Assembly: GCA_046593355.1 (NCBI GenBank)
Contig: JBKJNY010000234.1
Coordinates: 1-64,000 of the forward strand
Length of the DNA: 64,000 nucleotides
DNA from: SXOA01 sp046593355
Lineage (GTDB): Bacteria > Planctomycetota > Planctomycetia > Pirellulales > Pirellulaceae
Direction: 5' to 3'
Shown here: piece by piece, positions 54,606 to 63,437 of the stretch
Position numbering within the stretch: the first letter of the stretch is position 1
Layout: each line of letters begins with the position of its first letter
Position numbers and translations under genes: made by a program
The notes under the pieces: generated by a model
The model's database searches: none
Seen by the model: the letters and a program-made list of their open reading frames with translations, nothing else
What the model was told of the DNA's origin: nothing

Positions 54606-54740
54606 TGGGCGGTCCTCAAACGAGATGCAAAAGAGGAGAAGAGCAGGGTATGTGCCGCGGCGCTGCGCTGTCCTTGCGAGAAAGGGAAAGATAAGAACGA
54701 TTTCGCCACGAAGGGGGCGCTCGCCTTGGCGCCATTGACT

Positions 54741-55706
54741 TTAGCTTGTCGTGGGCAGTCGTTCAAGCAAATGGAAGATGTGCGAGGCAGTCTGGGCCGG
54801 GCTCATGTCAGCCGTTTGCGGGACGAAGGTGCATTCGGGGAGGCCGCGGAACCAGGTTTCCTGTCGCCGGGCGAATTGCCGGGTGCGGGCTTTGACGAGA
54901 TCGATGCACTCGGCAAGGGAATTGGGCTGGCCTGCCGGTTTGGCTAAATGCTCCATCACTTCCCGGTAACCGACCGCCTGGGACGCTGTGCGGCTCAGGC
55001 TGCCGTAGTTGGCTGTCAGTCCGCGGACCTCCTCCACCAGTCCGGAGTCGAACATGGCATCAACGCGAGCGTCGATGCGATGATGGAGCTCTTCCCGTGG
55101 CCAAGCGAGGACGAAGACCTTGCACTCGCTGGCAGGGCGGCCTTCGTCAAAGTGCGTTTGGCGGTGGCTAAGGGGTTCGCCGGTGACGCGAAAGACTTCC
55201 AGCGCCCGGATAATCCGCCGCTTGTCGTTGGGGTGCAGCTTAATGGCAAGCAGCGGATCAATCACCTGCAATCGTTTGTGCAGCTCCGGCAGGCCGACGA
55301 CGGCAAGCTCCTTTTCAATCGCCTGGCGGAACTCCCAGTCGGGCGGCGGACCTTGATAGACGCCGCGCAACAGCGATTTAAGATACAGGGCCGTTCCACC
55401 GACGAACAACACTTCCTTGCCACGTCCCTTGATGTCGCTGATTTTCTCATGAGCAGCGTCCAGGTACTCGGCCAGGCTGAAATCTTCGTTGGGCGGCACC
55501 AGGTCCAACAAGTGATGCGGCACACGGGTGCGGTCGGCCGCAGAAGGCTTCGCCGTGCCGATGTCCATGCCGACGTAGAGCGTCATCGAGTCCAGCGAGA
55601 CAATCTCGGCCCCGATTCGCTCCGCCAATTCCAGCCCCACCTGCGTCTTGCCGGCAGCCGTGGGGCCTGTGAGAAACCAGCAGTCGAGAGCGGCGGGAGA
55701 AGACAT
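54741..55706 (-). CDS. miaA: tRNA dimethylallyltransferase
   Basis: 321 residues. P-loop GPTAAGKT at 14-21, DSMTLYVGMDIGTAKPSAADR, HHLLDLVPPNEDFSLAEY, VGGTALYLKSLLRGVYQGPP, and NDKRRIIRALEVFRVTGEPLS. It adds dimethylallyl to A37 of tRNAs reading UNN codons. Ordinary length. Divergent from hisE with a 140-base spacer in between. Confidence 0.95.
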   Translation of the reverse strand: MSSPAALDCWFLTGPTAAGKTQVGLELAERIGAEIVSLDSMTLYVGMDIGTAKPSAADRTRVPHHLLDLVPPNEDFSLAEYLDAAHEKISDIKGRGKEVLFVGGTALYLKSLLRGVYQGPPPDWEFRQAIEKELAVVGLPELHKRLQVIDPLLAIKLHPNDKRRIIRALEVFRVTGEPLSHRQTHFDEGRPASECKVFVLAWPREELHHRIDARVDAMFDSGLVEEVRGLTANYGSLSRTASQAVGYREVMEHLAKPAGQPNSLAECIDLVKARTRQFARRQETWFRGLPECTFVPQTADMSPAQTASHIFHLLERLPTTS

Positions 55707-55846
55707 GGAGGGATGGGTTGCGGGGTCTACGACGCCTATCTACGATGGACGAACGGATTCATAACCGTTGCGGCAATGCCAGAATAACCGGATTCCATGT
55801 CATTGCGGCATCCTAAATCCCTTAGCCACATTCACTTGCGTTTTCA

Positions 55847-56209
55847 TTGCCTGCCGTGTCCGCTTCCACGCCACCGCCGTCCGTGCTGCACCAGTTGATG
55901 CGGGTGATCGAGGATCGCCGGGCCAATCCGCCACCCAAATCGTACACCACGTCGCTGTTTCAGGGAGGTGTCGACAAAATCGGCGGCAAGATCGTCGAGG
56001 AGGCAGCGGAAGTCGTGGAAGCAGCCGGTGAACCTGGGGACCAAGGGCGGACTCATTTCATCTACGAATCCGCCGACCTGATTTATCATCTCTTCGTCAT
56101 GCTCGGCTACAAGGGAGTGGCGTTGAGCGAAGTCGAAACCGAACTCGCTCGCCGGTTCGGCATGAGCGGCCTGGACGAGAAGGCGGCGCGACCGGCGAAA
56201 ACGGAATGA
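55847..56209 (+). CDS. hisE: Phosphoribosyl-ATP pyrophosphatase
   Basis: About 117-120 residues; the start is TTG at 55847 or GTG at 55856. MazG-like all-alpha fold: LHQLMRVIEDRRANPPPKSYTTSLFQGGVDKIGGKIVEEAAEVVEAAG (EEAxE) and FIYESADLIYHLFVMLGYKGV (ESADxxYH). Second step of histidine synthesis. Followed 70 bases on by hisG, but a separate hisI is not present here. Confidence 0.93.
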   Translation: MPAVSASTPPPSVLHQLMRVIEDRRANPPPKSYTTSLFQGGVDKIGGKIVEEAAEVVEAAGEPGDQGRTHFIYESADLIYHLFVMLGYKGVALSEVETELARRFGMSGLDEKAARPAKTE

Positions 56210-56279
56210 CGAAATTCGAATGGCGAATGACGAATTGAAGAACTTTGCACTCTATACTCTGCACTTTACACTTTTCGCA

Positions 56280-57131
56280 ATGTCCAACCTCCGCATCGGC
56301 GTCCCCAGCAAAGGCCGGCTCAGCGATCTGGCCGGCGAGCTGCTCAAGCAGGCCGGACTGCCGTTCCGACGGCAGGAGCGGAGCCTGTTTGCCCGCGTTG
56401 GCGACATGCCGATCGACATCACGTTCCTCCGCACCGACGACATCCCCGTCCTCTGTGCCGAAGGGGCTATCGACATGGGGATCACCGGCAGCGACCTGAT
56501 GACCGAATGTGGGGCGGACGTGGAGACGCGGCTGGACCTAGGCGTTGGCAAATGCAAGCTGGCTCTCTGCGTGCCGGAAGATTCTCCGGTCACCAAGCCT
56601 GGCGATTTGCACGGCAAGCGGGTTGCCACCAGCTTTCCCAATATTACGCAGAAGTACCTTCGCGACCACAAAGCGGAAGTGCATCTGGTCACGCTTGGCG
56701 GCTCGGTGGAGATCATGATCACGCTGGGAGTCGCGGACGCCATCGTGGATCTGGTTGAAACCGGCAGCACCCTCGCCGCCAACCGACTGCGCATCCTGGA
56801 AGAAATCGGCCGTTATGAAACGGTCCTGATCCAGAACAAGGCCAAACGTCACGCAGAGCTCGCCGAGCGGGTCGTCCGCCGGCTGCAAGGGGTCGTCATC
56901 GCCCGCAGTTGGTCACTTCTGGAATACAACGTCCCCCGCAGCAAGCTGGCGGAGGTCGAGAAAATCACCCCCGGATTCAACAGCCCCACGGTCAACTCCC
57001 TGGAAGACCCAGCGTGGTGCGCCGTCCGCGTCATGGTGCCATCGAGCAAGGTCATCGAGGTCATGGAAAAGCTCGAGCTGCTCGGCGCGAGCGCCATCCT
57101 GGAGACGCAGATTGCCAATTGCCGACTCTAG
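56280..57131 (+). CDS. hisG: ATP phosphoribosyltransferase, long form
   Basis: 283 residues from ATG at 56280. First enzyme of histidine synthesis: LRIGVPSKGRLSDLAGELLKQAGL, EGAIDMGITGSDLM, VATSFPNITQKYL, GSVEIMITLGVADAIVDLVETGSTLAANRLRILEEI. The C-terminal ~75 residues (FNSPTVNSLEDPAWCAVRVMVPS onward) form the regulatory ACT-like domain of the long, HisZ-independent HisG. The upstream frame runs through a word string (CACTTTACACTTTTC) and is not coding. Confidence 0.95.
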   Translation: MSNLRIGVPSKGRLSDLAGELLKQAGLPFRRQERSLFARVGDMPIDITFLRTDDIPVLCAEGAIDMGITGSDLMTECGADVETRLDLGVGKCKLALCVPEDSPVTKPGDLHGKRVATSFPNITQKYLRDHKAEVHLVTLGGSVEIMITLGVADAIVDLVETGSTLAANRLRILEEIGRYETVLIQNKAKRHAELAERVVRRLQGVVIARSWSLLEYNVPRSKLAEVEKITPGFNSPTVNSLEDPAWCAVRVMVPSSKVIEVMEKLELLGASAILETQIANCRL

Positions 57132-57158
57132 CGAAGAACGGCAAGGGGTCTTGAAGCT

Positions 57159-57752
57159 ATGACCGAATCCCCCAAGGTCGTTGTGATCGCCGGCCCCAAT
57201 GGTGCCGGGAAATCGACAGCCGCCACGCGCATCTTGCAGGATGCCCTGGCGGTTCAAGAGTTTGTCAATGCCGATGTTATTGCCAGAGGCTTATCTGCCT
57301 TCAAGCCGGAAAGCGTTGCATTGACTGCGGGCAGAGTGATGTTGCAGCGGCTTGACGCGTTAGCGGCGGAGCGTGCCGATTTTGCGTTCGAAACAACGCT
57401 GGCAAGCCGATCGTTTGCACCATGGCTCAAGAGACTGAACGTCAGCGGATATGAGTTTCATCTCTTTTTTGTCTGGCTTCCCACCGCTGAAGCGGCAATT
57501 GCCCGCGTCCAGGAGCGCGTGCGTTCGGGGGGATCTCATGTTCCTGAAGCAACTGTTATCCGCCGATTCCAGAGCGGCCTTAAGAACTTTTTTGAGTTGT
57601 ATCGGCCATTGGCGACTTCGTGGCAAGTGGTCAATAATGAGAATGTTCTAACCCCGCAAGTAATTGCCCAGGGAATTCAAGGTCTAACTTCCAATGTCGG
57701 CGATGAGTTCTTATGGGATTCCATTTTGGGAGCGCATGGCTATGAATCGTGA
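57159..57752 (+). CDS. Zeta-toxin-like P-loop kinase
   Basis: 197 residues. Walker A AGPNGAGKST (11-20), DVIARGLSAFKPESVALTAGRVMLQRL, the FAFETTLASRSFAPWLK substrate region, HLFFVWLPTAEAAIARVQERVRSGGSHVPEATVIRRF with the basic arm. Zeta-like toxins phosphorylate UDP-N-acetylamino sugars; many homologs in environmental bacteria have no shown toxicity. A small gene overlapping its end may be its partner. It sits between hisG and panD, an unusual place for a toxin. Confidence 0.82.
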   Translation: MTESPKVVVIAGPNGAGKSTAATRILQDALAVQEFVNADVIARGLSAFKPESVALTAGRVMLQRLDALAAERADFAFETTLASRSFAPWLKRLNVSGYEFHLFFVWLPTAEAAIARVQERVRSGGSHVPEATVIRRFQSGLKNFFELYRPLATSWQVVNNENVLTPQVIAQGIQGLTSNVGDEFLWDSILGAHGYES

Positions 57753-57936
57753 TCCACAGACTCGCCAGACAGAGTTGCTATCGACCATGAAGGCGGTTGA
57801 AAAGGCTTTCCAGCGTGCTGTTCGAGAAGCGCTGATCGAACACAAGCGCGCCGGTCGAGCGGTCGCCGATTGCACCGGCGGCCAGGTCAAGTGGATTCCG
57901 GCGGAACAAATCGTCATCCCCGCTGAGCCGAAGTAA
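57736..57936 (+). CDS. Small protein after the zeta-like gene, possible partner
   Basis: 66 residues from the ATG at 57736, overlapping the zeta-like gene by 17 bases. Mostly helical: STMKAVEKAFQRAVREALIEHKRAGRAVADCTGGQVKWIPAEQI. The VREALIEHKRAGRAVADCTGG pattern recurs in small proteins after zeta-like kinases in cyanobacteria and planctomycetes, as far as I can recall. The toxin-first gene order is opposite to the epsilon-zeta module. Confidence 0.65.
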   Translation: MAMNRDPQTRQTELLSTMKAVEKAFQRAVREALIEHKRAGRAVADCTGGQVKWIPAEQIVIPAEPK

Positions 57937-57944
57937 CGACTTTC

Positions 57945-58292
57945 ATGAACCGCCTCGTCCTCCGCTCGAAAATCCACCGCGCCACGGTGACGGAAGCGAA
58001 CCTCGACTACGAGGGGAGCGTCACCGTGGATGCCAGTTTGCTCGAAGCCGCCGACATCGCCGAATATGAGCAGGTCCATATTTACGACGTCACGTCCGGC
58101 AGCCGGGTGATTACCTACGCGATGGTGGGGCCGCCGGGGTCAGGGGTGATCTGCATTAACGGGGCGGCGGCGCACCTGGTGCATCCGGGGGACATTGTCA
58201 TCATCGCCGCCTACGGAATTGCCGGTCCCGATGATCTTCGCACGCACAAGCCGCGGATTATCCATGTGAACGAAAAGAACAGGCAGGTCTAG
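57945..58292 (+). CDS. panD: Aspartate 1-decarboxylase (proenzyme)
   Basis: 115 residues. Self-cleavage site Gly24-Ser25 in YEGSVTVDASLLEAADI creates the pyruvoyl cofactor. Other marks: LRSKIHRATVTEANLDY, RVITYAMVGPPGSGVICINGAAAHLVHPGDIVIIAAYG. Makes beta-alanine for pantothenate. 8 bases after the small gene, so likely in one transcript with the zeta pair. Confidence 0.95.
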   Translation: MNRLVLRSKIHRATVTEANLDYEGSVTVDASLLEAADIAEYEQVHIYDVTSGSRVITYAMVGPPGSGVICINGAAAHLVHPGDIVIIAAYGIAGPDDLRTHKPRIIHVNEKNRQV

Positions 58293-58418
58293 TACCAAGG
58301 GTTGTACGAATCTCTCTCCGTGGACGAGTGTATGAAGCCTATCCAAGACGATGCATGGTTCGTGCCGTGATCGCATCGCAAGGCTAAACGGTCAGCTAAG
58401 GAACGATGGAGTTTTCAG

Positions 58419-58745
58419 ATGAGCGTACCTGACGAAGAACGACGCGATGCTGAGAAGACGGGTGCCCTTGTCGGTAAGAAGCTTAAGGAGATCATGGATT
58501 TGCAGGCGGATATCGACGCTCTGTTGCGAGATAAGCATCCGACGCCATTCGGATCGAAGAATTGGCAGTACGCCTGTCTGGAAGCCTTGCAACGTCTTGT
58601 GGCGATGACGGCGATCCAATTCGTCGTTTTCGAGCCGGAGGGGAGGGTGAAAGGTAACGACGAGCTCAAGGTCGCTGCTGAAAAGTTGATTGAAATCATA
58701 ATCGCTCAATTAAAGACGCTCAAAACGAAGAAATCCGACTGGTGA
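58419..58745 (+). CDS. Small helical protein of unknown function
   Basis: 108 residues, not recognised. All-alpha with a charged start and amphipathic helices: AEKTGALVGKKLKEIMDLQADIDALLRDKHPTP, KNWQYACLEALQRLVAMTAIQFVVF, LKVAAEKLIEIIIAQLKTL. The stop overlaps the start of the glycosylase gene (GTGA), which supports it as a real gene. Confidence 0.6.
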   Translation: MSVPDEERRDAEKTGALVGKKLKEIMDLQADIDALLRDKHPTPFGSKNWQYACLEALQRLVAMTAIQFVVFEPEGRVKGNDELKVAAEKLIEIIIAQLKTLKTKKSDW

Positions 58746-59386
58746 CGCAGATGCCCACCGCCAGAATTGACCACGCCGCTGCCGCCCGCCACTTCCGCAA
58801 GGCGGACCCCGTGATTGCCGCGGTCGTGAAGCAGGTTGGCCAGTACACGCTGAAGCCGCAGCGGGACCGCTTCGACATGCTGGTCCGCTCGATTATCTCC
58901 CAGCAGATATCCACCAGCGCCGCCAGGAGCATCCGGGCGAAGCTCGCAGCGCTCATCGCCCCCGAAAAAGTGAGTCCCGAAGTGCTGGCGAGGTTCTCGC
59001 TGGAACAACTGAGGAGCGCGGGGCTCTCGCCCCAGAAGGCGACTTATCTGCACGACCTGGCCGCCAAGGCTGCCGATGGAACGGTAAGACTGAAGATCAT
59101 TGGGAGGATGGGGGACGAAGAGGTGATCGAAGAATTGATCCAGGTGAAGGGGATCGGCCGCTGGACCGCTCAGATGTTCCTGATTTTCTCGCTGGGCCGG
59201 CCCGATGTTTTTCCGCCGGATGATCTGGGCATCAAGATGGCGCTGCGGAACCTCTACGGGCTGGCCGATCTGCCGACCAAGATGGAGTCCCAGTCCATCG
59301 CCGCATCTTGGACTCCCCATTCGACGTTCGCCACCTGGTATTTATGGCGGAGCCTGGACCTGGCGAAGGCGAAGGCCAAAGCTTAG
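58742..59386 (+). CDS. DNA-3-methyladenine glycosylase (AlkA-like, HhH-GPD)
   Basis: 214 residues. Helix-hairpin-helix and GPD motif: LVRSIISQQISTSAARSI, LIQVKGIGRWTAQMFLIFSLGRPDVFPPDDLGIKMALRNLYGL with the catalytic Asp in PPDD. It removes alkylated bases in base-excision repair. Start is GTG overlapping the preceding stop, or the ATG at 58751. No Fe-S cluster. Confidence 0.92.
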   Translation: MTQMPTARIDHAAAARHFRKADPVIAAVVKQVGQYTLKPQRDRFDMLVRSIISQQISTSAARSIRAKLAALIAPEKVSPEVLARFSLEQLRSAGLSPQKATYLHDLAAKAADGTVRLKIIGRMGDEEVIEELIQVKGIGRWTAQMFLIFSLGRPDVFPPDDLGIKMALRNLYGLADLPTKMESQSIAASWTPHSTFATWYLWRSLDLAKAKAKA

Positions 59387-59492
59387 CCGCCTCGTCCACG
59401 AGGCGTTTGTCTTCGCGGACGGCGAGAGCCGCGTTCCCCGCGTGGACGCGGGGGCTAAGCTGAGATACTTCGGTAGCGTGTATACTGCCCCT
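59387..59492. repeat. GC palindrome between the glycosylase and MFS genes
   Basis: TTAGCCGCCTCGTCCACGAG and CGCGTGGACGCGGGGGCTAA form an imperfect hairpin starting in the glycosylase stop codon, another example of a palindrome beginning right at a stop. No gene. Confidence 0.55.
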
Positions 59493-60872
59493 ATGAATGC
59501 CGCGGCGCATGATGCCAAGGACGAGGACGAGTCCCTTCCTGCGCCGCTGACATCCGCGATCGATGAGCCGCGGCCGGATGAGCGGCATAATTTTCTCACG
59601 CTCGTCGTCTACAACGTCCTGATGCGGACCGGCTGGATTTTCAAGACGGAAAGCAGCATCATGCCGGCGGTGCTCGACTCGTTCGAGCTGCTCGGCACTC
59701 CCAAGTGGGCGCTGGCTTGGATGCGAGGGGCTTTGCCGCTGCTCAATCGCTTCGGCCAGAGCGTGCCGCCGCTGATGATGGCCCGCCGCATCAAAATCAT
59801 GCCGCGGAAGAAGTGGGCGTTTGTGGCGACAACGTCGTCGATGACGCTCATTTTTGCCGTCCTCACGGCCATCTGGTTGGTCCCCGGATTGGTCAAGCCG
59901 CAAACCGGCATCGTCACTTGGCTCATTCCGCTCGCCTACCTAATTCTCTACGCCGCCTTCTTCATGGCGGTGGGCATCAACCAGCTCACGTATAACACCA
60001 TTCAGGGCAAGCTCATTCGGGTCACGCACCGCGGGCGGCTGCTGATGATTGCGGATTCGATCGGGGCGACGAGCGCCGTCCTCTGCGCCCTCACGCTGCT
60101 GCCGCAATGGCTGCGCGAGGACGACGCGGATTTCCACTGGATATTCGGGTTCTCCACATTGCTCTTCGGCATCTCGTCCCTGACCGCTTGGATACTCCGA
60201 GAGCAGCCTGATTCGCATGAACAAGCGCCGCAGCCCCTCTGGAAGCCGTTCGTCACCGCGTGGCGAACGCTGCAAGAGGACGCCAACTTCCGCCGCCTGG
60301 GACTCGTGGCCGCTCTATTCAGTACGTCGCTGGTTCTCTTTCCACATTACCAGGCGCTGGCGAGAGAAAAGCTGCACTTGGGGTTTGACTATCTGGTCTG
60401 GTGGGTCGTCGCTCAGAACATCGGCACGGGCCTGTTCAGCATCCTCACCGGCCCGCTCGCCGACCGCTTTGGCAATCGGCTGTCGCTCCGCATCCTGACG
60501 CTGCTCATCGCCGCCGCTCCGCAACTCGCGATCATTCTCGTGCAAATACCACAGACTGGGGGGCTGGCATTCGCCATGGTTTTTCTGCTGGTTGGCATGA
60601 CGCCGGTGGCTCAGAAAACCTTCAACAATTACACGCTGGAGATCGCCCGCCCGGCGGACCATCCGCGGTATCTCAGCACGCTTAACCTGTGCATGGCCGC
60701 CCCGATCTTTCTCTCGCCGCTCATCGGCGGCCTGATTGGCCTCATCGGCTTTCCGCCGGTCTATCATGGAATCACGGCGCTGCTGCTGGCTGGAGCCCTT
60801 ATCAGCACGACGCTCCAGGAGCCGCGGGAACGCTTGAAAACCGTCATCACGCCTGGCGACGAGAGTCTCTAA
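59493..60872 (+). CDS. Major facilitator superfamily transporter
   Basis: 459 residues from ATG at 59493. Twelve hydrophobic segments: LTLVVYNVLMRTGWIF, WAFVATTSSMTLIFAVLTAIWL, IVTWLIPLAYLILYAAFFMAVGI, and more to LLLAGALIS. A cytoplasmic loop motif GPLADRFGNRLSLR marks helix 8-9 as in MFS. Substrate unknown. The frame extends upstream in the glycosylase gene but that part is not coding. Confidence 0.85.
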   Translation: MNAAAHDAKDEDESLPAPLTSAIDEPRPDERHNFLTLVVYNVLMRTGWIFKTESSIMPAVLDSFELLGTPKWALAWMRGALPLLNRFGQSVPPLMMARRIKIMPRKKWAFVATTSSMTLIFAVLTAIWLVPGLVKPQTGIVTWLIPLAYLILYAAFFMAVGINQLTYNTIQGKLIRVTHRGRLLMIADSIGATSAVLCALTLLPQWLREDDADFHWIFGFSTLLFGISSLTAWILREQPDSHEQAPQPLWKPFVTAWRTLQEDANFRRLGLVAALFSTSLVLFPHYQALAREKLHLGFDYLVWWVVAQNIGTGLFSILTGPLADRFGNRLSLRILTLLIAAAPQLAIILVQIPQTGGLAFAMVFLLVGMTPVAQKTFNNYTLEIARPADHPRYLSTLNLCMAAPIFLSPLIGGLIGLIGFPPVYHGITALLLAGALISTTLQEPRERLKTVITPGDESL

Positions 60873-60875
60873 GAA

Positions 60876-61484
60876 ATGAAGAACGTTCGCGGCCTGATTT
60901 TCGACCTCGACGGCACGCTGGTGGATTCCCGGCTCGATTTCGACCTGATGCGGCGCGAGATGGAGCTGCCGCCGGGACCGATTTTGGAATCCATTGCCGC
61001 GCTGCCGCCCCCACATGCCGAGCGCTGTTACCGCATCCTCCGTAAGCACGAAGTGGCCGGAGCGGAGCGGGCCACGCTGCTGCCGGGGGTTACGGAACTC
61101 TTGGAGTTGGCGCGAGGACGGGAGATTCCCATAGGCATCGTTACTCGCAACAGCCGGGAGTGTTCACTGGCCGTGCTTCTTCGACTGCAACTAAGGTACG
61201 ACATCTTGCTAACCCGCGACGACGGTCCTATCAAGCCGGACCCTTGGGCGGTTCGACACATCTGCGAGATTTGGAACATCCCTCCCTGCCGGGTCGTGAT
61301 GATCGGGGATTACCAGTTTGACGTTCTTTCCGGGCGTGGAGCGGGCGCAAGGACAGTCTTGTTGACCAGTCCGATCCCTCCGCACGAGTATCCAAACCAC
61401 GAACAGGCGGATTTGCTGTTGTCTTCCCTCGCCGAACACAACCGGTTGATGGCGTGGATGGAAAGCATCGAAGCTGACGATTGA
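60876..61484 (+). CDS. HAD-superfamily phosphatase (Gph-like)
   Basis: 202 residues. HAD motifs: FDLDGTLVDSRLD (Asp10, Asp12), IGIVTRNSREC (Thr), KPDPWAVRHICEIW (Lys) and VVMIGDYQFDVLSGRGAGARTVLL (GDxxxD). The cap is the small helical type. Substrate unknown. 3 bases after the MFS stop, so one transcript. Confidence 0.9.
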   Translation: MKNVRGLIFDLDGTLVDSRLDFDLMRREMELPPGPILESIAALPPPHAERCYRILRKHEVAGAERATLLPGVTELLELARGREIPIGIVTRNSRECSLAVLLRLQLRYDILLTRDDGPIKPDPWAVRHICEIWNIPPCRVVMIGDYQFDVLSGRGAGARTVLLTSPIPPHEYPNHEQADLLLSSLAEHNRLMAWMESIEADD

Positions 61485-61497
61485 TTATCGGCAGTGG

Positions 61498-61580
61498 GAT
61501 GGCCACGAAAAACACGAAGAGTCACAAAAAAGGAACTTGAGATCACTCTTTGCGATTTTTCGCGTTTTTCGTGGCCATTC
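61498..61580. repeat. GCCACGAAAAACACGAAGA inverted element, copy 2
   Basis: GATGGCCACGAAAAACACGA and, at the other end, CGCGTTTTTCGTGGCCATTC. Same family as 42218-42312, with the arms about 55 bases apart. Here it lies 14 bases after the HAD stop without entering the gene. Confidence 0.85.
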
Positions 61581-61685
61581 TCCGCTTCTTTTCACTCGTC
61601 CATCGGCATTCCTCACCTTAGCCTCCGGGCACTTGAGCGGTAAGATGAGGGGCATTCGCCCGTCCTTTTCGATAGTTGTGCATCC

Positions 61686-63437
61686 ATGCCCCGCCCGCCT
61701 AGATTAAAAAAGCCCGGTTTCGAAAAACGCGACTCCGGCACTCGCCGACCCGCCAACAAGAAGCAATTTCGCCGCGGCGATACGCCCCGCGACTGGAAAG
61801 GGCGAGGTCCGCAGGAGGGCCGCCAGGAAGCGGCTGGCCCCGAAGAGCGCTTGCAGAAAGTGCTGGCCGCTATGGGCGTTGGCAGCCGGCGGGATTGCGA
61901 GGTGCTGATTCAAGACGGGCGGGTGGAGGTGGATAAGCAGGTCGTCACGAAGCTGGGCACGAAAGTCGATCCGTTTAAGCATGAAATTCGCGTGGATGGC
62001 GAAACTCTCAAGCGCCCCGAGCGGATGTATTTTGCCGTCAACAAGCCGGAAGGAGTCGTCACCACCAATTTCGACCCCAGCGGCCGCGAGCGGGTGATCG
62101 ACCTCGTTCCCACGGACGCTCGGCTGTTTGCCGTCGGCCGCCTCGACCGCAGCAGCGAGGGGCTGATCCTGCTGACCAACGATGGCGAGTTTGCCAACCG
62201 GCTGACGCATCCGCGGTACGGCGTGGAGAAAACGTACCTCGTTCGCGTTGCGGGTGAACCCGGAGAAGAAAAGCTGAACAAGCTCCGCCGCGGCATCCAC
62301 CTCTCGGATGGCGTCTGCCGCGTGCAGCGGATCGTTATCAAGGGGCGGCACAAGCAGAGCACCGACATGATCATGGTCCTGAACGAAGGCCGCAACCGCG
62401 AGATCCGTCGCATTCTGGCGCGCGTTGGCCACAAGGTGCTCAAGCTCCGCCGCGTTGGCATTGGGCAACTCAAGCTGGGCGATCTGCCGCTGGCCGCCTG
62501 GCGAAAATTGTCGCAGGTCGAGGTTGACGGCCTGATGCACGAGACGCGAAAGAGACCAGCCGCCAGGAGCAGAGGCCCGGAGTTTGGCGACAGAGGCCAG
62601 GGGGAAGGATTCAGGGGGGGAGAAATGGCCGCGGGTCGGGCCGGTGGAGCGATACGCAAGGCGGAGCCGCCTGCTGGAACGGCGTTGCCTCGACATGGGG
62701 TGATGCCCAAAGCGGGCGGAGAGGATGACGACGGCGACTTGGAAGTGGATGACTTCGCCGCCACGACCGACGAGGAGATGGTGGAAATCTCGGGATTCTC
62801 CGAGGACGACGCGGCTGTCGTGCCGGGGGATGTGCTCGACTATGAAGAGGATGCCGGCGACGAATCGGTGGAAGAGGACTCGGATAATGAGGAAGCAGGC
62901 GACGACGATCTAGGTCTGGAGGATGTGCTGGGAGACGAGGATCCCGACGATTCCGAGGAAGCACTTCCGGCACCGGCGCAGCAGCGCCAGCGTCCGGCTC
63001 GCCCCGAACGTAGTGGAGCGGGACCGAAGCCGGGAAAGAAATTCGCCAAACGTCCCTTCGAGAATCGCGGTTCAGGAGGCCCGCCCTCGGGGAAGCGGCC
63101 GTTCAAGAAGAAGTTTGAACGAGGCGGTCCGCGCCCGGCAGGTGGGGGCAGTGCCGCGGAAGGCTCCGGCGAAAAGCCGGCTCGTAAGTTTGGCCGCCGC
63201 GGAGGCAAGGTGAAGTTCGCTCCCAAGCCAGCCGGCAAGCCTGGAGCCATACCGGCCGCTCGTCCAGCCGGCAAGCCGGGGCGAAAGTTCACTCCACGGC
63301 CGGAGGGGGCATCTTCGGGCGGTGGCGGACATGGCGCAAAATTCGGTGGCGGCCCCGGAAAGAAATTCCGCGGCAAGCCGGGGGGCAAATTCGGTGGAAA
63401 GAAAGGATTCAAGCCCAAAGGAAAAGGAAGGCCGTGA
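61686..63437 (+). CDS. rluB: 23S rRNA pseudouridine synthase (RluB type) with long disordered tail
   Basis: 583 residues; the catalytic part ends near 285. S4 domain 54-110 (ERLQKVLAAMGVGSRRDCEVLIQDGRVEVD), then the RsuA/RluB core with Asp154 in GRLDRSSEGLILLTNDGEFANRL, YLVRV, EGRNREIRRILARVGHKVLKLRRVGIGQLKLGDLPLAAWRKL. The last 300 residues are low-complexity: acidic at about 345-425 (DDDGDLEVDDF...LGDEDPDDSEE), then Lys/Gly/Pro-rich (KKFAKRPFENRGSGG...KFGGKKGFKPKGKGRP). The tail is far longer than in E. coli RluB. Likely binds RNA or condenses it. Confidence 0.9.
   Translation: MPRPPRLKKPGFEKRDSGTRRPANKKQFRRGDTPRDWKGRGPQEGRQEAAGPEERLQKVLAAMGVGSRRDCEVLIQDGRVEVDKQVVTKLGTKVDPFKHEIRVDGETLKRPERMYFAVNKPEGVVTTNFDPSGRERVIDLVPTDARLFAVGRLDRSSEGLILLTNDGEFANRLTHPRYGVEKTYLVRVAGEPGEEKLNKLRRGIHLSDGVCRVQRIVIKGRHKQSTDMIMVLNEGRNREIRRILARVGHKVLKLRRVGIGQLKLGDLPLAAWRKLSQVEVDGLMHETRKRPAARSRGPEFGDRGQGEGFRGGEMAAGRAGGAIRKAEPPAGTALPRHGVMPKAGGEDDDGDLEVDDFAATTDEEMVEISGFSEDDAAVVPGDVLDYEEDAGDESVEEDSDNEEAGDDDLGLEDVLGDEDPDDSEEALPAPAQQRQRPARPERSGAGPKPGKKFAKRPFENRGSGGPPSGKRPFKKKFERGGPRPAGGGSAAEGSGEKPARKFGRRGGKVKFAPKPAGKPGAIPAARPAGKPGRKFTPRPEGASSGGGGHGAKFGGGPGKKFRGKPGGKFGGKKGFKPKGKGRP

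Noticed and set aside
53664..54947. 427-residue + strand frame
   Set aside because: Antisense to the kinase N-terminus and the miaA end; no motif.
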